A DNA stretch of 64,000 nucleotides from Thereva unica. Its lineage: Eukaryota; Arthropoda; Insecta; Diptera; Therevidae. Position numbers and translations under genes: made by a program. The notes under the pieces were generated by a model. That model was not told the origin of the DNA. It searched no databases and worked only from the letters and a program-made list of their open reading frames with translations. The stretch spans positions 11,017,092 through 11,081,091 of the forward strand of contig OX465286.1 of NCBI GenBank assembly GCA_949987705.1, written 5' to 3'. Positions within the stretch are counted from its first letter, which is position 1. Each line of letters starts with the position of its first letter. Below, piece after piece: positions 10,138 through 22,791 of the stretch.

Positions 10138-13100
10138 TTAAGATCCCAGCACTTTCGTGAAATCGACCAAAAATATCCCAAGGGGTACCCCTTTGAAAAT
10201 TTTCCGGTTTTGGGAAAATTCTGAAGTGGCCCTTTTTTGGATGGGAAATTGTTAGGGACCTCCCAGGGAGGCTGTGAATTCAATCCCACCCAGGGCTGAC
10301 CAGTATTTCCCGAGATAATGGGCATTCTGCAGCCCCCCTTGGGGAAATCACAAAAGAGGGGATAACTCCCGAACCCCTTGGAATTTCTGGACCAAATCAA
10401 GTGCGCTGAACTCGGGGGAGCGAGCCCTTTCCAACGATACCCCATTCATTAAGATCCCAGCACTTTCGTGAAATCGACCAAAAATATCCCAAGGGGTACC
10501 CCTTTGAAAATTTTCCGGTTTTGGGAAAATTCTGAAGTGGCCCTTTTTTGGATGGGAAATTGTTAGGGACCTCCCAGGGAGGCTGTGAATTCAATCCCAC
10601 CCAGGGCTGACCAGTATTTCCCGAGATAATGGGCATTCTGCAGCCCCCCTTGGGGAAATCACAAAAGAGGGGATAACTCCCGAACCCCTTGGAATTTCTG
10701 GACCAAATCAAGTGCGCTGAACTCGGGAGAGCGAGCCCTTTCCAACGATACCCCATTCATTAAGATCCCAGCACTTTCGTGAAATCGACCAAAAATATCC
10801 CAAGGGGTACCCCTTTGAAAATTTTCCGGTTTTGGGAAAATTCTGAAGTGGCCCTTTTTTGGATGGGAAATTGTTAGGGACCTCCCAGGGAGGCTGTGAA
10901 TTCAATCCCACCCAGGGCTGACCAGTATTTCCCGAGATAATGGGCATTCTGCAGCCCCCCTTGGGGAAATCACAAAAGAGGGGATAACTCCCGAACCCCT
11001 TGGAATTTCTGGACCAAATCAAGTGCGCTGAACTCGGGGGAGCGAGCCCTTTCCAACGATACCCCATTCATTAAGATCCCAGCACTTTCGTGAAATCGAC
11101 CAAAAATATCCCAAGGGGTACCCCTTTGAAAATTTTCCGGTTTTGGGAAAATTCTGAAGTGGCCCTTTTTTGGATGGGAAATTGTTAGGGACCTCCCAGG
11201 GAGGCTGTGAATTCAATCCCACCCAGGGCTGACCAGTATTTCCCGAGATAATGGGCATTCTGCAGCCCCCCTTGGGGAAATCACAAAAGAGGGGAAAACT
11301 CCCGAACCCCTTGGAATTTCTGGACCAAATCAAGTGCGCTGAACTCGGGGGAGCGAGCCCTTTCCAACGATACCCCATTCATTAAGATCCCAGCACTTTC
11401 GTGAAATCGACCAAAAATATCCCAAGGGGTACCCCTTTGAAAATTTTCCGGTTTTGGGAAAATTCTGAAGTGGCCCTTTTTTGGATGGGAAATTGTTAGG
11501 GACCTCCCAGGGAGGCTGTGAATTCAATCCCACCCAGGGCTGACCAGTATTTCCCGAGATAATGGGCATTCTGCAGCCCCCTTGGGGAAATCACAAAAGA
11601 GGGGATAACTCCCGAACCCCTTGGAATTTCTGGACCAAATCAAGTGCGCTGAACTCGGGGGAGCGAGCCCTTTCCAACGATACCCCATTCATTAAGATCC
11701 CAGCACTTTCGTGAAATCGACCAAAAATATCCCAAGGGGTACCCCTTTGAAAATTTTCCGGTTTTGGGAAAATTCTGAAGTGGCCCTTTTTTGGATGGGA
11801 AATTGTTAGGGACCTCCCAGGGAGGCTGTGAATTCAATCCCACCCAGGGCTGACCAGTATTTCCCGAGATAATGGGCATTCTGCAGCCCCCCTTGGGGAA
11901 ATCACAAAAGAGGGGAAAACTCCCGAACCCCTTGGAATTTCTGGACCAAATCAAGTGCGCTGAACTCGGGGGAGCGAGCCCTTTCCAACGATACCCCATT
12001 CATTAAGATCCCAGCACTTTCGTGAAATCGACCAAAAATATCCCAAGGGGTACCCCTTTGAAAATTTTCCGGTTTTGGGAAAATTCTGAAGTGGCCCTTT
12101 TTTGGATGGGAAATTGTTAGGGACCTCCCAGGGAGGCTGTGAATTCAATCCCACCCAGGGCTGACCAGTATTTCCCGAGATAATGGGCATTCTGCAGCCC
12201 CCTTGGGGAAATCACAAAAGAGGGGATAACTCCCGAACCCCTTGGAATTTCTGGACCAAATCAAGTGCGCTGAACTCGGGGGAGCGAGCCCTTTCCAACG
12301 ATACCCCATTCATTAAGATCCCAGCACTTTCGTGAAATCGACCAAAAATATCCCAAGGGGTACCCCTTTGAAAATTTTCCAGTTTTGGGAAAATTCTGAA
12401 GTGGCCCTTTTTTGGATGGGAAATTGTTAGGGACCTCCCAGGGAGGCTGTGAATTCAATCCCACCCAGGGCTGACCAGTATTTCCCGAGATAATGGGCAT
12501 TCTGCAGCCCCCCTTGGGGAAATCACAAAAGAGGGGATAACTCCCGAACCCCTTGGAATTTCTGGACCAAATCAAGTGCGCTGAACTCGGGGGAGCGAGC
12601 CCTTTCCAACGATACCCCATTCATTAAGATCCCAGCACTTTCGTGAAATCGACCAAAAATATCCCAAGGGGTACCCCTTTGAAAATTTTCCGGTTTTGGG
12701 AAAATTCTGGAGTGCCCCTTTTTTGGATGGGAAATTGTTAGGGACCTCCCAGGGAGGCTGTGAATTCAATCCCACCCCGGGCTGACCAGTATTTCCCGAG
12801 ATAATGGGCATTCTGCAGCCCCCCTTGGGGAAATCACAAAAGAGGGGATAACTCCCGAACCCCTTGGAATTTCTGGACCAAATCAAGTGCGCTGAACTCG
12901 GGGGAGCGAGCCCTTTCCAACGATACCCCATTCATTAAGATCCCAGCACTTTCGTGAAATCGACCAAAAATATCCCAAGGGGTAACCCTTTGAAAATTTT
13001 CCGGTTTTGGGAAAATTCTGGAGTGCCCCTTTTTTGGATGGGAAATTGTTAGGGACCTCCCAGGGAGGCTGTGAATTCAATCCCACCCCGGGCTGACCAG

Positions 13101-13245
13101 TATTTCCCGAGATAATGGGCATTCTGCAGCCCCCCTTGGGGAAATCACAAAAGAGGGGATAACTCCCGAACCCCTTGGAATTTCTGGACCAAATCAAGTG
13201 CGCTGAACTCAGGGGAGCGAGCCCTTTCCAACGATACCCCATTCA
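10138..13245 (+). repeat. Higher-order block B, copy 1 (10 units)
   Basis: This is a run of mainly A87/CA154 units that later switch to C92/CC154. It matches 18439-20925 at an offset of 8301 bp, then at 7680 bp after an internal dimer is repeated. Shared rare markers are 'GGGGAAAACTCCCG', 'TTTTCCAGTTTTGGG', 'GGGGTAACCC' and 'GAACTCAGGGG', in the same order. Confidence 0.88.
11071..12312 (+). repeat. 621-bp dimer repeated twice inside block B
   Basis: 11071-11691 and 11692-12312 each consist of a 311-bp unit with 'GGGGAAAACTCC' followed by a 310-bp unit with one C lost from the C-run before TTGGGG. The other block-B copy has this dimer only once (19372-19992). This accounts for the 621-bp step in offset. 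Confidence 0.92.
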
Positions 13246-14413
13246 TTAAGATCCCAGCACTTTCGTGAAATCGACCAAAAATATCCCAAGGGGTACCCTT
13301 TGAAAATTTTCCGGTTTTGGGAAAATTCTGAAGTGGCCCTTTTTTGGATGGGAAATTGTTAGGGACCTCCCAGGGAGGCTGTGAATTCAATCCCACCCAG
13401 GGCTGACCAGTATTTCCTGAGATAATGGGCATTCTGTAGCCCCGCTTTGGGGAAATCACAAAAGAGGGGATAACTCCCGAACCCCTTGGAATTTCTGGAC
13501 CAAATCAAGTGCGCTGAACTCGGGAGAGCGAGCCCTTTCCAACGATACCCCATTCATTAAGATCCCAGCACTTTCGTGAAATCGACCAAAAATATCCCAA
13601 GGGGTACCCCTTTGAAAATTTTCCGGTTTTGGTTAGGGACCTCCCAGGGAGGCTGTGAATTCAATCCCACCCTGGGCTGACCAGTATTTCCCGAGATAAT
13701 GGGCATTCTGCAGCCCCCGTTGGGGAAATCACAAAAGAGGGGATAACTCCCGAACCCCTTGGAATTTCTGGACCAAATCAAGTGCGCTGAACTCGGGAGA
13801 GCGAGCCCTTTCCAACGATACCCCATTCATTAAGATCCCAGCACTTTCGTGAAATCGACCAAAAATATCCCAAGGGGTACCCTTTGAAAATTTTCCGGTT
13901 TTGGGAAAATTCTGAAGTGGCCCTTTTTTGGATGGGAAATTGTTAGGGACCTCCCAGGGAGGCTGTGAATTCAATCCCACCCAGGGCTGACCAGTATTTC
14001 CTGAGATAATGGGCATTCTGTAGCCCCGCTTTGGGGAAATCACAAAAGAGGGGATAACTCCCGAACCCCTTGGAATTTCTGGACCAAATCAAGTGCGCTG
14101 AACTCGGGAGAGCGAGCCCTTTCCAACGATACCCCATTCATTAAGATCCCAGCACTTTCGTGAAATCGACCAAAAATATCCCAAGGGGTACCCCTTTGAA
14201 AATTTTCCGGTTTTGGTTAGGGACCTCCCAGGGAGGCTGTGAATTCAATCCCACCCTGGGCTGACCAGTATTTCCCGAGATAATGGGCATTCTGCAGCCC
14301 CCCTTGGGGAAATCACAAAAGAGGGGATAACTCCCGAACCCCTTGGAATTTCTGGACCAAATCAAGTGCGCTGAACTCGGGGGAGCGAGCCCTTTCCAAC
14401 GATACCCCATTCA
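13246..14413 (+). repeat. 584-bp heterodimer repeated twice
   Basis: 13246-13829 and 13830-14413 each pair a 311-bp unit with a 273-bp unit carrying the 38-bp deletion. The 311-bp unit has one base lost in the palindrome (GGGGTACCCTTTG) and one gained in 'CCCCGCTTTGGGG'. Every marker recurs at exactly 584 bp, apart from a few point differences. Confidence 0.92.
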
Positions 14414-15657
14414 TTAAGATCCCAGCACTTTCGTGAAATCGACCAAAAATATCCCAAGGGGTACCCCTTTGAAAATTTTCCGGTTTTGGGAAAATTCTGG
14501 AGTGGCCCTTTTTTGGATGGGAAATTGTTAGGGACCTCCCAGGGAGGCTGTGAATTCAATCCCACCTCGGGCTGAACAGTATTTCCCGAGATAATGGGCA
14601 TTCTGCAGCCCCCCTTGGGGAAATCACAAAAGAGGGGATAACTCCCGAACCCCTTGGAATTTCCGGACCAAATCACGTGCGCTGAACTCGGGAGAGCGAG
14701 TCCTTTCCAACGATACCCCATTCATTAAGATCCCAGCACTTTCGTGAAATCGACCAAAAATATCCCAAGGGGTACCCCTTTGAAAATTTTCCGGTTTTGG
14801 GAAAATTCTGGAGTGGCCCTTTTTTGGATGGGAAATTGTTAGGGACCTCCCAGGGAGGCTGTGAATTCAATCCCACCCTGGGCTGACCAGTATTTCCCGA
14901 GATAATGGGCATTCTGCAGCCCCCCTTGGGGAAATCACAAAAGAGGGGATAACTCCCGAACCCGTTGGAATTTCTGGACCAAATCAAGTGCGCTGAACTC
15001 GGGAGAGCGAGCCCTTTCCAACGATACCCCATTCATTAAGATCCCAGCACTTTCGTGAAATCGACCAAAAATATCCCAAGGGGTACCCCTTTGAAAATTT
15101 TCCGGTTTTGGGAAAATTCTGGAGTGGCCCTTTTTTGGATGGGAAATTGTTAGGGACCTCCCAGGGAGGCTGTGAATTCAATCCCACCTCGGGCTGACCA
15201 GTATTTCCCGAGATAATGGGCATTCTGCAGCCCCCCTTGGGGAAATCACAAAAGAGGGGATAACTCCCGAACCCCTTGGAATTTCCGGACCAAATCACGT
15301 GCGCTGAACTCGGGAGAGCGAGCCATTTCCAACGATACCCCATTCATTAAGATCCCAGCACTTTCGTGAAATCGACCAAAAATATCCCAAGGGGTACCCG
15401 TTTGAAAATTTTCCGGTTTTGGGAAAATTCTGGAGTGGCCCTTTTTTGGATGGGAAATTGTTAGGGACCTCCCAGGGAGGCTGTGAATTCAATCCCACCC
15501 TGGGCTGACCAGTATTTCCCGAGATAATGGGCATTCTGCAGCCCCCGTTGGGGAAATCACAAAAGAGGGGATAACTCCCGAACCCCTTGGAATTTCTGGA
15601 CCAAATCAAGTGCGCTGAACTCGGGAGAGCGAGCCCTTTCCAACGATACCCCATTCA
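14414..15657 (+). repeat. Further copy of part of block A (4 units)
   Basis: The unit at 14414 resembles 311, with 'GCTGAACAG' and 'AATCACGTGCG'. The units at 15036 and 15347 resemble 1243 and 1554, with 'GAGCCATTTCC' followed by 'GGTACCCGTTTG'. From 15658 the array switches back to A87/CA154 units like those at 10138. This is a mosaic boundary. Confidence 0.8.
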
Positions 15658-16590
15658 TTAAGATCCCAGCACTTTCGTGAAATCGACCAAAAATATCCCA
15701 AGGGGTACCCCTTTGAAAATTTTCCGGTTTTGGGAAAATTCTGAAGTGGCCCTTTTTTGGATGGGAAATTGTTAGGGACCTCCCAGGGAGGCTGTGAATT
15801 CAATCCCACCCAGGGCTGACCAGTATTTCCCGAGATAATGGGCATTCTGCAGCCCCCCTTGGGGAAATCACAAAAGAGGGGATAACTCCCGAACCCCTTG
15901 GAATTTCTGGACCAAATCAAGTGCGCTGAACTCGGGGGAGCGAGCCCTTTCCAACGATACCCCATTCATTAAGATCCCAGCACTTTCGTGAAATCGACCA
16001 AAAATATCCCAAGGGGTACCCCTTTGAAAATTTTCCGGTTTTGGGAAAATTCTGAAGTGGCCCTTTTTTGGATGGGAAATTGTTAGGGACCTCCCAGGGA
16101 GGCTGTGAATTCAATCCCACCCAGGGCTGACCAGTATTTCCCGAGATAATGGGCATTCTGTAGCCCCCCTTGGGGAAATCACAAAAGAGGGGATAACTCC
16201 CGAACCCCTTGGAATTTCTGGACCAAATCAAGTGCGCGGAACTCGGGAGAGCGAGCCCTTTCCAACGATACCCCATTCATTAAGATCCCAGCACTTTCGT
16301 GAAATCGACCAAAAATATCCCAAGGGGTACCCCTTTGAAAATTTTCCGGTTTTGGGAAAATTCTGGAGTGGCCCTTTTTTGGATGGGAAATTGTTAGGGA
16401 CCTCCCAGGGAGGCTGTGAATTCAATCCCACCTCGGGCTGACCAGTATTTCCCGAGATAATGGGCATTCTGCAGCCCCCCTTGGGGAAATCACAAAAGAG
16501 GGGATAACTCCCGAACCCCTTGGAATTTCCGGACCAAATCACGTGCGCTGAACTCGGGAGAGCGAGCCCTTTCCAACGATACCCCATTCA

Positions 16591-16895
16591 TTAAGATCCC
16601 AGCACTTTCGTGAAATCGACCAAATCCGACAATATCCCTTTGAAAATTTTCCGGTTTTGGGAAAATTCTGAAGTGGCCCTTTTTTGGATGGGAAATTGTT
16701 AGGGACCTCCCAGGGAGGCTGTGAATTCAATCCCACCTCGGGCTGACCAGTATTTCCCGAGATAATGGGCATTCTGCAGCCCCCCTTGGGGAAATCACAA
16801 AAGAGGGGATAACTCCCGAACCCCTTGGAATTTCTGGACCAAATTAAGTGCGCTGAACTCGGGAGAGCGAGCCCTTTCCAACGATACCCCATTCA
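16591..16895 (+). repeat. 305-bp monomer with a complex indel
   Basis: After GACCAAA the unit reads TCCGACAATATCCCTTTG in place of the usual AATATCCC, palindrome and TTTG. This amounts to loss of about 12 bp of the palindrome and gain of about 6 bp resembling the nearby TCGAC. A small templated insertion during break repair would fit. It is unique in the window. Confidence 0.85.
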
Positions 16896-17206
16896 TTAAG
16901 ATCCCAGCACTTTCGTGAAATCGACCAAAAATATCCCAAGGGGTACCCCTTTGAAAATTTTCCGGTTTTGGGAAAATTCTGGAGTGCCCCTTTTTTGGAT
17001 GGGAACTTGTTAGGGACCTCCCAGGGAGGCTGTGAATTCAATCCCACCTCGGGCTGACCAGTATTTCCTGAGATAATGGGCATTCTGTAGCCCCCCTTGG
17101 GGAAATCACAAAAGAGGGGATAACTCCCGAACCCCTTGGAATTTCTGGACCAAATCAAGTGCGCTGAACTCGGGGGAGCGAGCCCTTTCCAACGATACCC
17201 CATTCA

Positions 17207-17816
17207 TTAAGATCCCAGCACTTTCGTGAAATCGACCAAAAATATCCCAAGGGCCCTTTGAAAATTTTCCGGTTTTGGGAAAATTCTGGAGTGCCCCTTT
17301 TTTGGATGGGAACTTGTTAGGGACCTCCCAGGGAGGCTGTGAATTCAATCCCACCTCGGGCTGACCAGTATTTCCTGAGATAATGGGCATTCTGTAGCCC
17401 CCCTTGGGGAAATCACAAAAGAGGGGATAACTCCCGAACCCCTTGGAATTTCTGGACCAAATCAAGTGCGCTGAACTCGGGAGAGCGAGCCCTTTCCAAC
17501 GATACCCCATTCATTAAGATCCCAGCACTTTCGTGAAATCGACCAAAAATATCCCAAGGGGTACCCCTTTGAAAATTTTCCGGTTTTGGGAAAATTCTGG
17601 AGTGGCCCTTTTTTGGATGGGAAATTGTTAGGGACCTCCCAGGGAGGCTGTGAATTCAATCCCACCACCAGTATTTCCCGAGATAATGGGCATTCTGCAG
17701 CCCCCCTTGGGGAAATCACAAAAGAGGGGATAACTCCCGAACCCCTTGGAATTTCCGGACCAAATCACGTGCGCTGAACTCGGGAGAGCGAGCCCTTTCC
17801 AACGATACCCCATTCA
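17207..17816 (+). repeat. Two short monomers (307 and 303 bp)
   Basis: In the unit at 17207 the palindrome reads AAGGGCCCTT, an exact loss of its central four bases, GTAC. In the unit at 17514 CCCACC joins to ACCAGTATTT, a loss of 8 bp. The units at 16896 and 17207 also carry 'GGGAACTTGTTAGG', a variant otherwise seen only in the unit at 30823 next to the insertion. Confidence 0.88.
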
Positions 17817-18438
17817 TTAAGATCCCAGCACTTTCGTGAAATCGACCAAAAATATCCCAAGGGGTACCCCTTTGAAAATTTTCCGGTTTTGGGAAAATTC
17901 TGGAGTGGCCCTTTTTTGGATGGGAAATTGTTAGGGACCTCCCAGGGAGGCTGTGAATTCAATCCCACCCAGGGCTGACCAGTATTTCCTGAGATAATGG
18001 GCATTCTGCAGCCCCCCTTGGGGAAATCACAAAAGAGGGGATAACTCCCGAACCCCTTGGAATTTCCGGACCAAATCAAGTGCGCTGAACTCGGGAGAGC
18101 GAGCCCTTTCCAACGATACCCCATTCATTAAGATCCCAGCACTTTCGTGAAATCGACCAAAAATATCCCAAGGGGTACCCCTTTGAAAATTTTCCGGTTT
18201 TGGGAAAATTCTGGAGTGCCCCTTTTTTGGATGGGAAATTGTTAGGGACCTCCCAGGGAGGCTGTGAATTCAATCCCACCTCGGGCTGACCAGTATTTCC
18301 CGAGATAATGGGCATTCTGCAGCCCCCCTTGGGGAAATCACAAAAGAGGGGATAACTCCCGAACCCCTTGGAATTTCTGGACCAAATCAAGTGCGCTGAA
18401 CTCGGGGGAGCGAGCCCTTTCCAACGATACCCCATTCA

Positions 18439-20925
18439 TTAAGATCCCAGCACTTTCGTGAAATCGACCAAAAATATCCCAAGGGGTACCCCTTTGAAAA
18501 TTTTCCGGTTTTGGGAAAATTCTGAAGTGGCCCTTTTTTGGATGGGAAATTGTTAGGGACCTCCCAGGGAGGCTGTGAATTCAATCCCACCCAGGGCTGA
18601 CCAGTATTTCCCGAGATAATGGGCATTCTGCAGCCCCCCTTGGGGAAATCACAAAAGAGGGGATAACTCCCGAACCCCTTGGAATTTCTGGACCAAATCA
18701 AGTGCGCTGAACTCGGGGGAGCGAGCCCTTTCCAACGATACCCCATTCATTAAGATCCCAGCACTTTCGTGAAATCGACCAAAAATATCCCAAGGGGTAC
18801 CCCTTTGAAAATTTTCCGGTTTTGGGAAAATTCTGAAGTGACCCTTTTTTGGATGGGAAATTGTTAGGGACCTCCCAGGGAGGCTGTGAATTCAATCCCA
18901 CCCAGGGCTGACCAGTATTTCCCGAGATAATGGGCATTCTGCAGCCCCCCTTGGGGAAATCACAAAAGAGGGGATAACTCCCGAACCCCTTGGAATTTCT
19001 GGACCAAATCAAGTGCGCTGAACTCGGGAGAGCGAGCCCTTTCCAACGATACCCCATTCATTAAGATCCCAGCACTTTCGTGAAATCGACCAAAAATATC
19101 CCAAGGGGTACCCCTTTGAAAATTTTCCGGTTTTGGGAAAATTCTGAAGTGGCCCTTTTTTGGATGGGAAATTGTTAGGGACCTCCCAGGGAGGCTGTGA
19201 ATTCAATCCCACCCAGGGCTGACCAGTATTTCCCGAGATAATGGGCATTCTGCAGCCCCCCTTGGGGAAATCACAAAAGAGGGGATAACTCCCGAACCCC
19301 TTGGAATTTCTGGACCAAATCAAGTGCGCTGAACTCGGGGGAGCGAGCCCTTTCCAACGATACCCCATTCATTAAGATCCCAGCACTTTCGTGAAATCGA
19401 CCAAAAATATCCCAAGGGGTACCCCTTTGAAAATTTTCCGGTTTTGGGAAAATTCTGAAGTGGCCCTTTTTTGGATGGGAAATTGTTAGGGACCTCCCAG
19501 GGAGGCTGTGAATTCAATCCCACCCAGGGCTGACCAGTATTTCCCGAGATAATGGGCATTCTGCAGCCCCCCTTGGGGAAATCACAAAAGAGGGGAAAAC
19601 TCCCGAACCCCTTGGAATTTCTGGACCAAATCAAGTGCGCTGAACTCGGGGGAGCGAGCCCTTTCCAACGATACCCCATTCATTAAGATCCCAGCACTTT
19701 CGTGAAATCGACCAAAAATATCCCAAGGGGTACCCCTTTGAAAATTTTCCGGTTTTGGGAAAATTCTGAAGTGGCCCTTTTTTGGATGGGAAATTGTTAG
19801 GGACCTCCCAGGGAGGCTGTGAATTCAATCCCACCCAGGGCTGACCAGTATTTCCCGAGATAATGGGCATTCTGCAGCCCCCTTGGGGAAATCACAAAAG
19901 AGGGGATAACTCCCGAACCCCTTGGAATTTCTGGACCAAATCAAGTGCGCTGAACTCGGGGGAGCGAGCCCTTTCCAACGATACCCCATTCATTAAGATC
20001 CCAGCACTTTCGTGAAATCGACCAAAAATATCCCAAGGGGTACCCCTTTGAAAATTTTCCAGTTTTGGGAAAATTCTGAAGTGGCCCTTTTTTGGATGGG
20101 AAATTGTTAGGGACCTCCCAGGGAGGCTGTGAATTCAATCCCACCCAGGGCTGACCAGTATTTCCCGAGATAATGGGCATTCTGCAGCCCCCCTTGGGGA
20201 AATCACAAAAGAGGGGATAACTCCCGAACCCCTTGGAATTTCTGGACCAAATCAAGTGCGCTGAACTCGGGGGAGCGAGCCCTTTCCAACGATACCCCAT
20301 TCATTAAGATCCCAGCACTTTCGTGAAATCGACCAAAAATATCCCAAGGGGTACCCCTTTGAAAATTTTCCGGTTTTGGGAAAATTCTGGAGTGCCCCTT
20401 TTTTGGATGGGAAATTGTTAGGGACCTCCCAGGGAGGCTGTGAATTCAATCCCACCCCGGGCTGACCAGTATTTCCCGAGATAATGGGCATTCTGCAGCC
20501 CCCCTTGGGGAAATCACAAAAGAGGGGATAACTCCCGAACCCCTTGGAATTTCTGGACCAAATCAAGTGCGCTGAACTCGGGGGAGCGAGCCCTTTCCAA
20601 CGATACCCCATTCATTAAGATCCCAGCACTTTCGTGAAATCGACCAAAAATATCCCAAGGGGTAACCCTTTGAAAATTTTCCGGTTTTGGGAAAATTCTG
20701 GAGTGCCCCTTTTTTGGATGGGAAATTGTTAGGGACCTCCCAGGGAGGCTGTGAATTCAATCCCACCCCGGGCTGACCAGTATTTCCCGAGATAATGGGC
20801 ATTCTGCAGCCCCCCTTGGGGAAATCACAAAAGAGGGGATAACTCCCGAACCCCTTGGAATTTCTGGACCAAATCAAGTGCGCTGAACTCAGGGGAGCGA
20901 GCCCTTTCCAACGATACCCCATTCA
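18439..20925 (+). repeat. Higher-order block B, copy 2 (8 units)
   Basis: This copy matches 10138-13245 with the same rare markers in order, but has only one copy of the 621-bp dimer (19372-19992). The unit at 18750 adds a private GTGACCC variant. Confidence 0.88.
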
Positions 20926-22791
20926 TTAAGATCCCAGCACTTTCGTGAAATCGACCAAAAATATCCCAAGGGGTACCCCTTTGAAAATTTTCCGGTTTTG
21001 GGAAAATTCTGGAGTGCCCCTTTTTTGGATGGGAAATTGTTAGGGACCTCCCAGGGAGGCTGTGAATTCAATCCCACCCCGGGCTGACCAGTATTTCCCG
21101 AGATAATGGGCATTCTGCAGCCCCCCTTGGGGAAATCACAAAAGAGGGGATAACTCCCGAACCCCTTGGAATTTCTGGACCAAATCAAGTGCGCTGAACT
21201 CAGGGGAGCGAGCCCTTTCCAACGATACCCCATTCATTAAGATCCCAGCACTTTCGTGAAATCGACCAAAAATATCCCAAGGGGTACCCCTTTGAAAATT
21301 TTCCGGTTTTGGGAAAATTCTGGAGTGCCCCTTTTTTGGATGGGAAATTGTTAGGGACCTCCCAGGGAGGCTGTGAATTCAATCCCACCCCGGGCTGACC
21401 AGTATTTCCCGAGATAATGGGCATTCTGCAGCCCCCCTTGGGGAAATCACAAAAGAGGGGATAACTCCCGAACCCCTTGGAATTTCCGGACCAAATCAAG
21501 TGCGCTGAACTCGGGGGAGCGAGCCCTTTCCAACGATACCCCATTCATTAAGATCCCAGCACTTTCGTGAAATCGACCAAAAATATCCCAAGGGGTACCC
21601 CTTTGAAAATTTTCCGGTTTTGGGAAAATTCTGGAGTGCCCCTTTTTTGGATGGGAAATTGTTAGGGACCTCCCAGGGAGGCTGTGAATTCAATCCCACC
21701 CCGGGCTGACCAGTATTTCCCGAGATAATGGGCATTCTGCAGCCCCCCTTGGGGAAATCACAAAAGAGGGGATAACTCCCGAACCCCTTGGAATTTCTGG
21801 ACCAAATCAAGTGCGCTGAACTCGGGGGAGCGAGCCCTTTCCAACGATACCCCATTCATTAAGATCCCAGCACTTTCGTGAAATCGACCAAAAATATCCC
21901 AAGGGGTAACCCTTTGAAAATTTTCCGGTTTTGGGAAAATTCTGGAGTGCCCCTTTTTTGGATGGGAAATTGTTAGGGACCTCCCAGGGAGGCTGTGAAT
22001 TCAATCCCACCCCGGGCTGACCAGTATTTCCCGAGATAATGGGCATTCTGCAGCCCCCCTTGGGGAAATCACAAAAGAGGGGATAACTCCCGAACCCCTT
22101 GGAATTTCTGGACCAAATCAAGTGCGCTGAACTCAGGGGAGCGAGCCCTTTCCAACGATACCCCATTCATTAAGATCCCAGCACTTTCGTGAAATCGACC
22201 AAAAATATCCCAAGGGGTACCCCTTTGAAAATTTTCCGGTTTTGGGAAAATTCTGGAGTGCCCCTTTTTTGGATGGGAAATTGTTAGGGACCTCCCAGGG
22301 AGGCTGTGAATTCAATCCCACCCCGGGCTGACCAGTATTTCCCGAGATAATGGGCATTCTGCAGCCCCCCTTGGGGAAATCACAAAAGAGGGGATAACTC
22401 CCGAACCCCTTGGAATTTCTGGACCAAATCAAGTGCGCTGAACTCGGGGGAGCGAGCCCTTTCCAACGATACCCCATTCATTAAGATCCCAGCACTTTCG
22501 TGAAATCGACCAAAAATATCCCAAGGGGTACCCCTTTGAAAATTTTCCGGTTTTGGGAAAATTCTGGAGTGCCCCTTTTTTGGATGGGAAATTGTTAGGG
22601 ACCTCCCAGGGAGGCTGTGAATTCAATCCCACCCAGGGCTGACCAGTATTTCCCGAGATAATGGGCATTCTGCAGCCCCCCTTGGGGAAATCACAAAAGA
22701 GGGGATAACTCCCGAACCCCTTGGAATTTCTGCACCAAATCAAGTGCGCTGAACTCGGGGGAGCGAGCCCTTTCCAACGATACCCCATTCA
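20304..22791 (+). repeat. 1244-bp tetramer repeated twice
   Basis: 20304-21547 and 21548-22791 show the same succession of C92/CC154 units. 'GGGGTAACCC' appears in the second member (20615 and 21859) and 'GAACTCAGGGG' at its end. Later members differ at a few positions, such as CA154 and 'TTCTGCACC' in the unit at 22481. That unit is in turn repeated at 22792. Confidence 0.82.
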
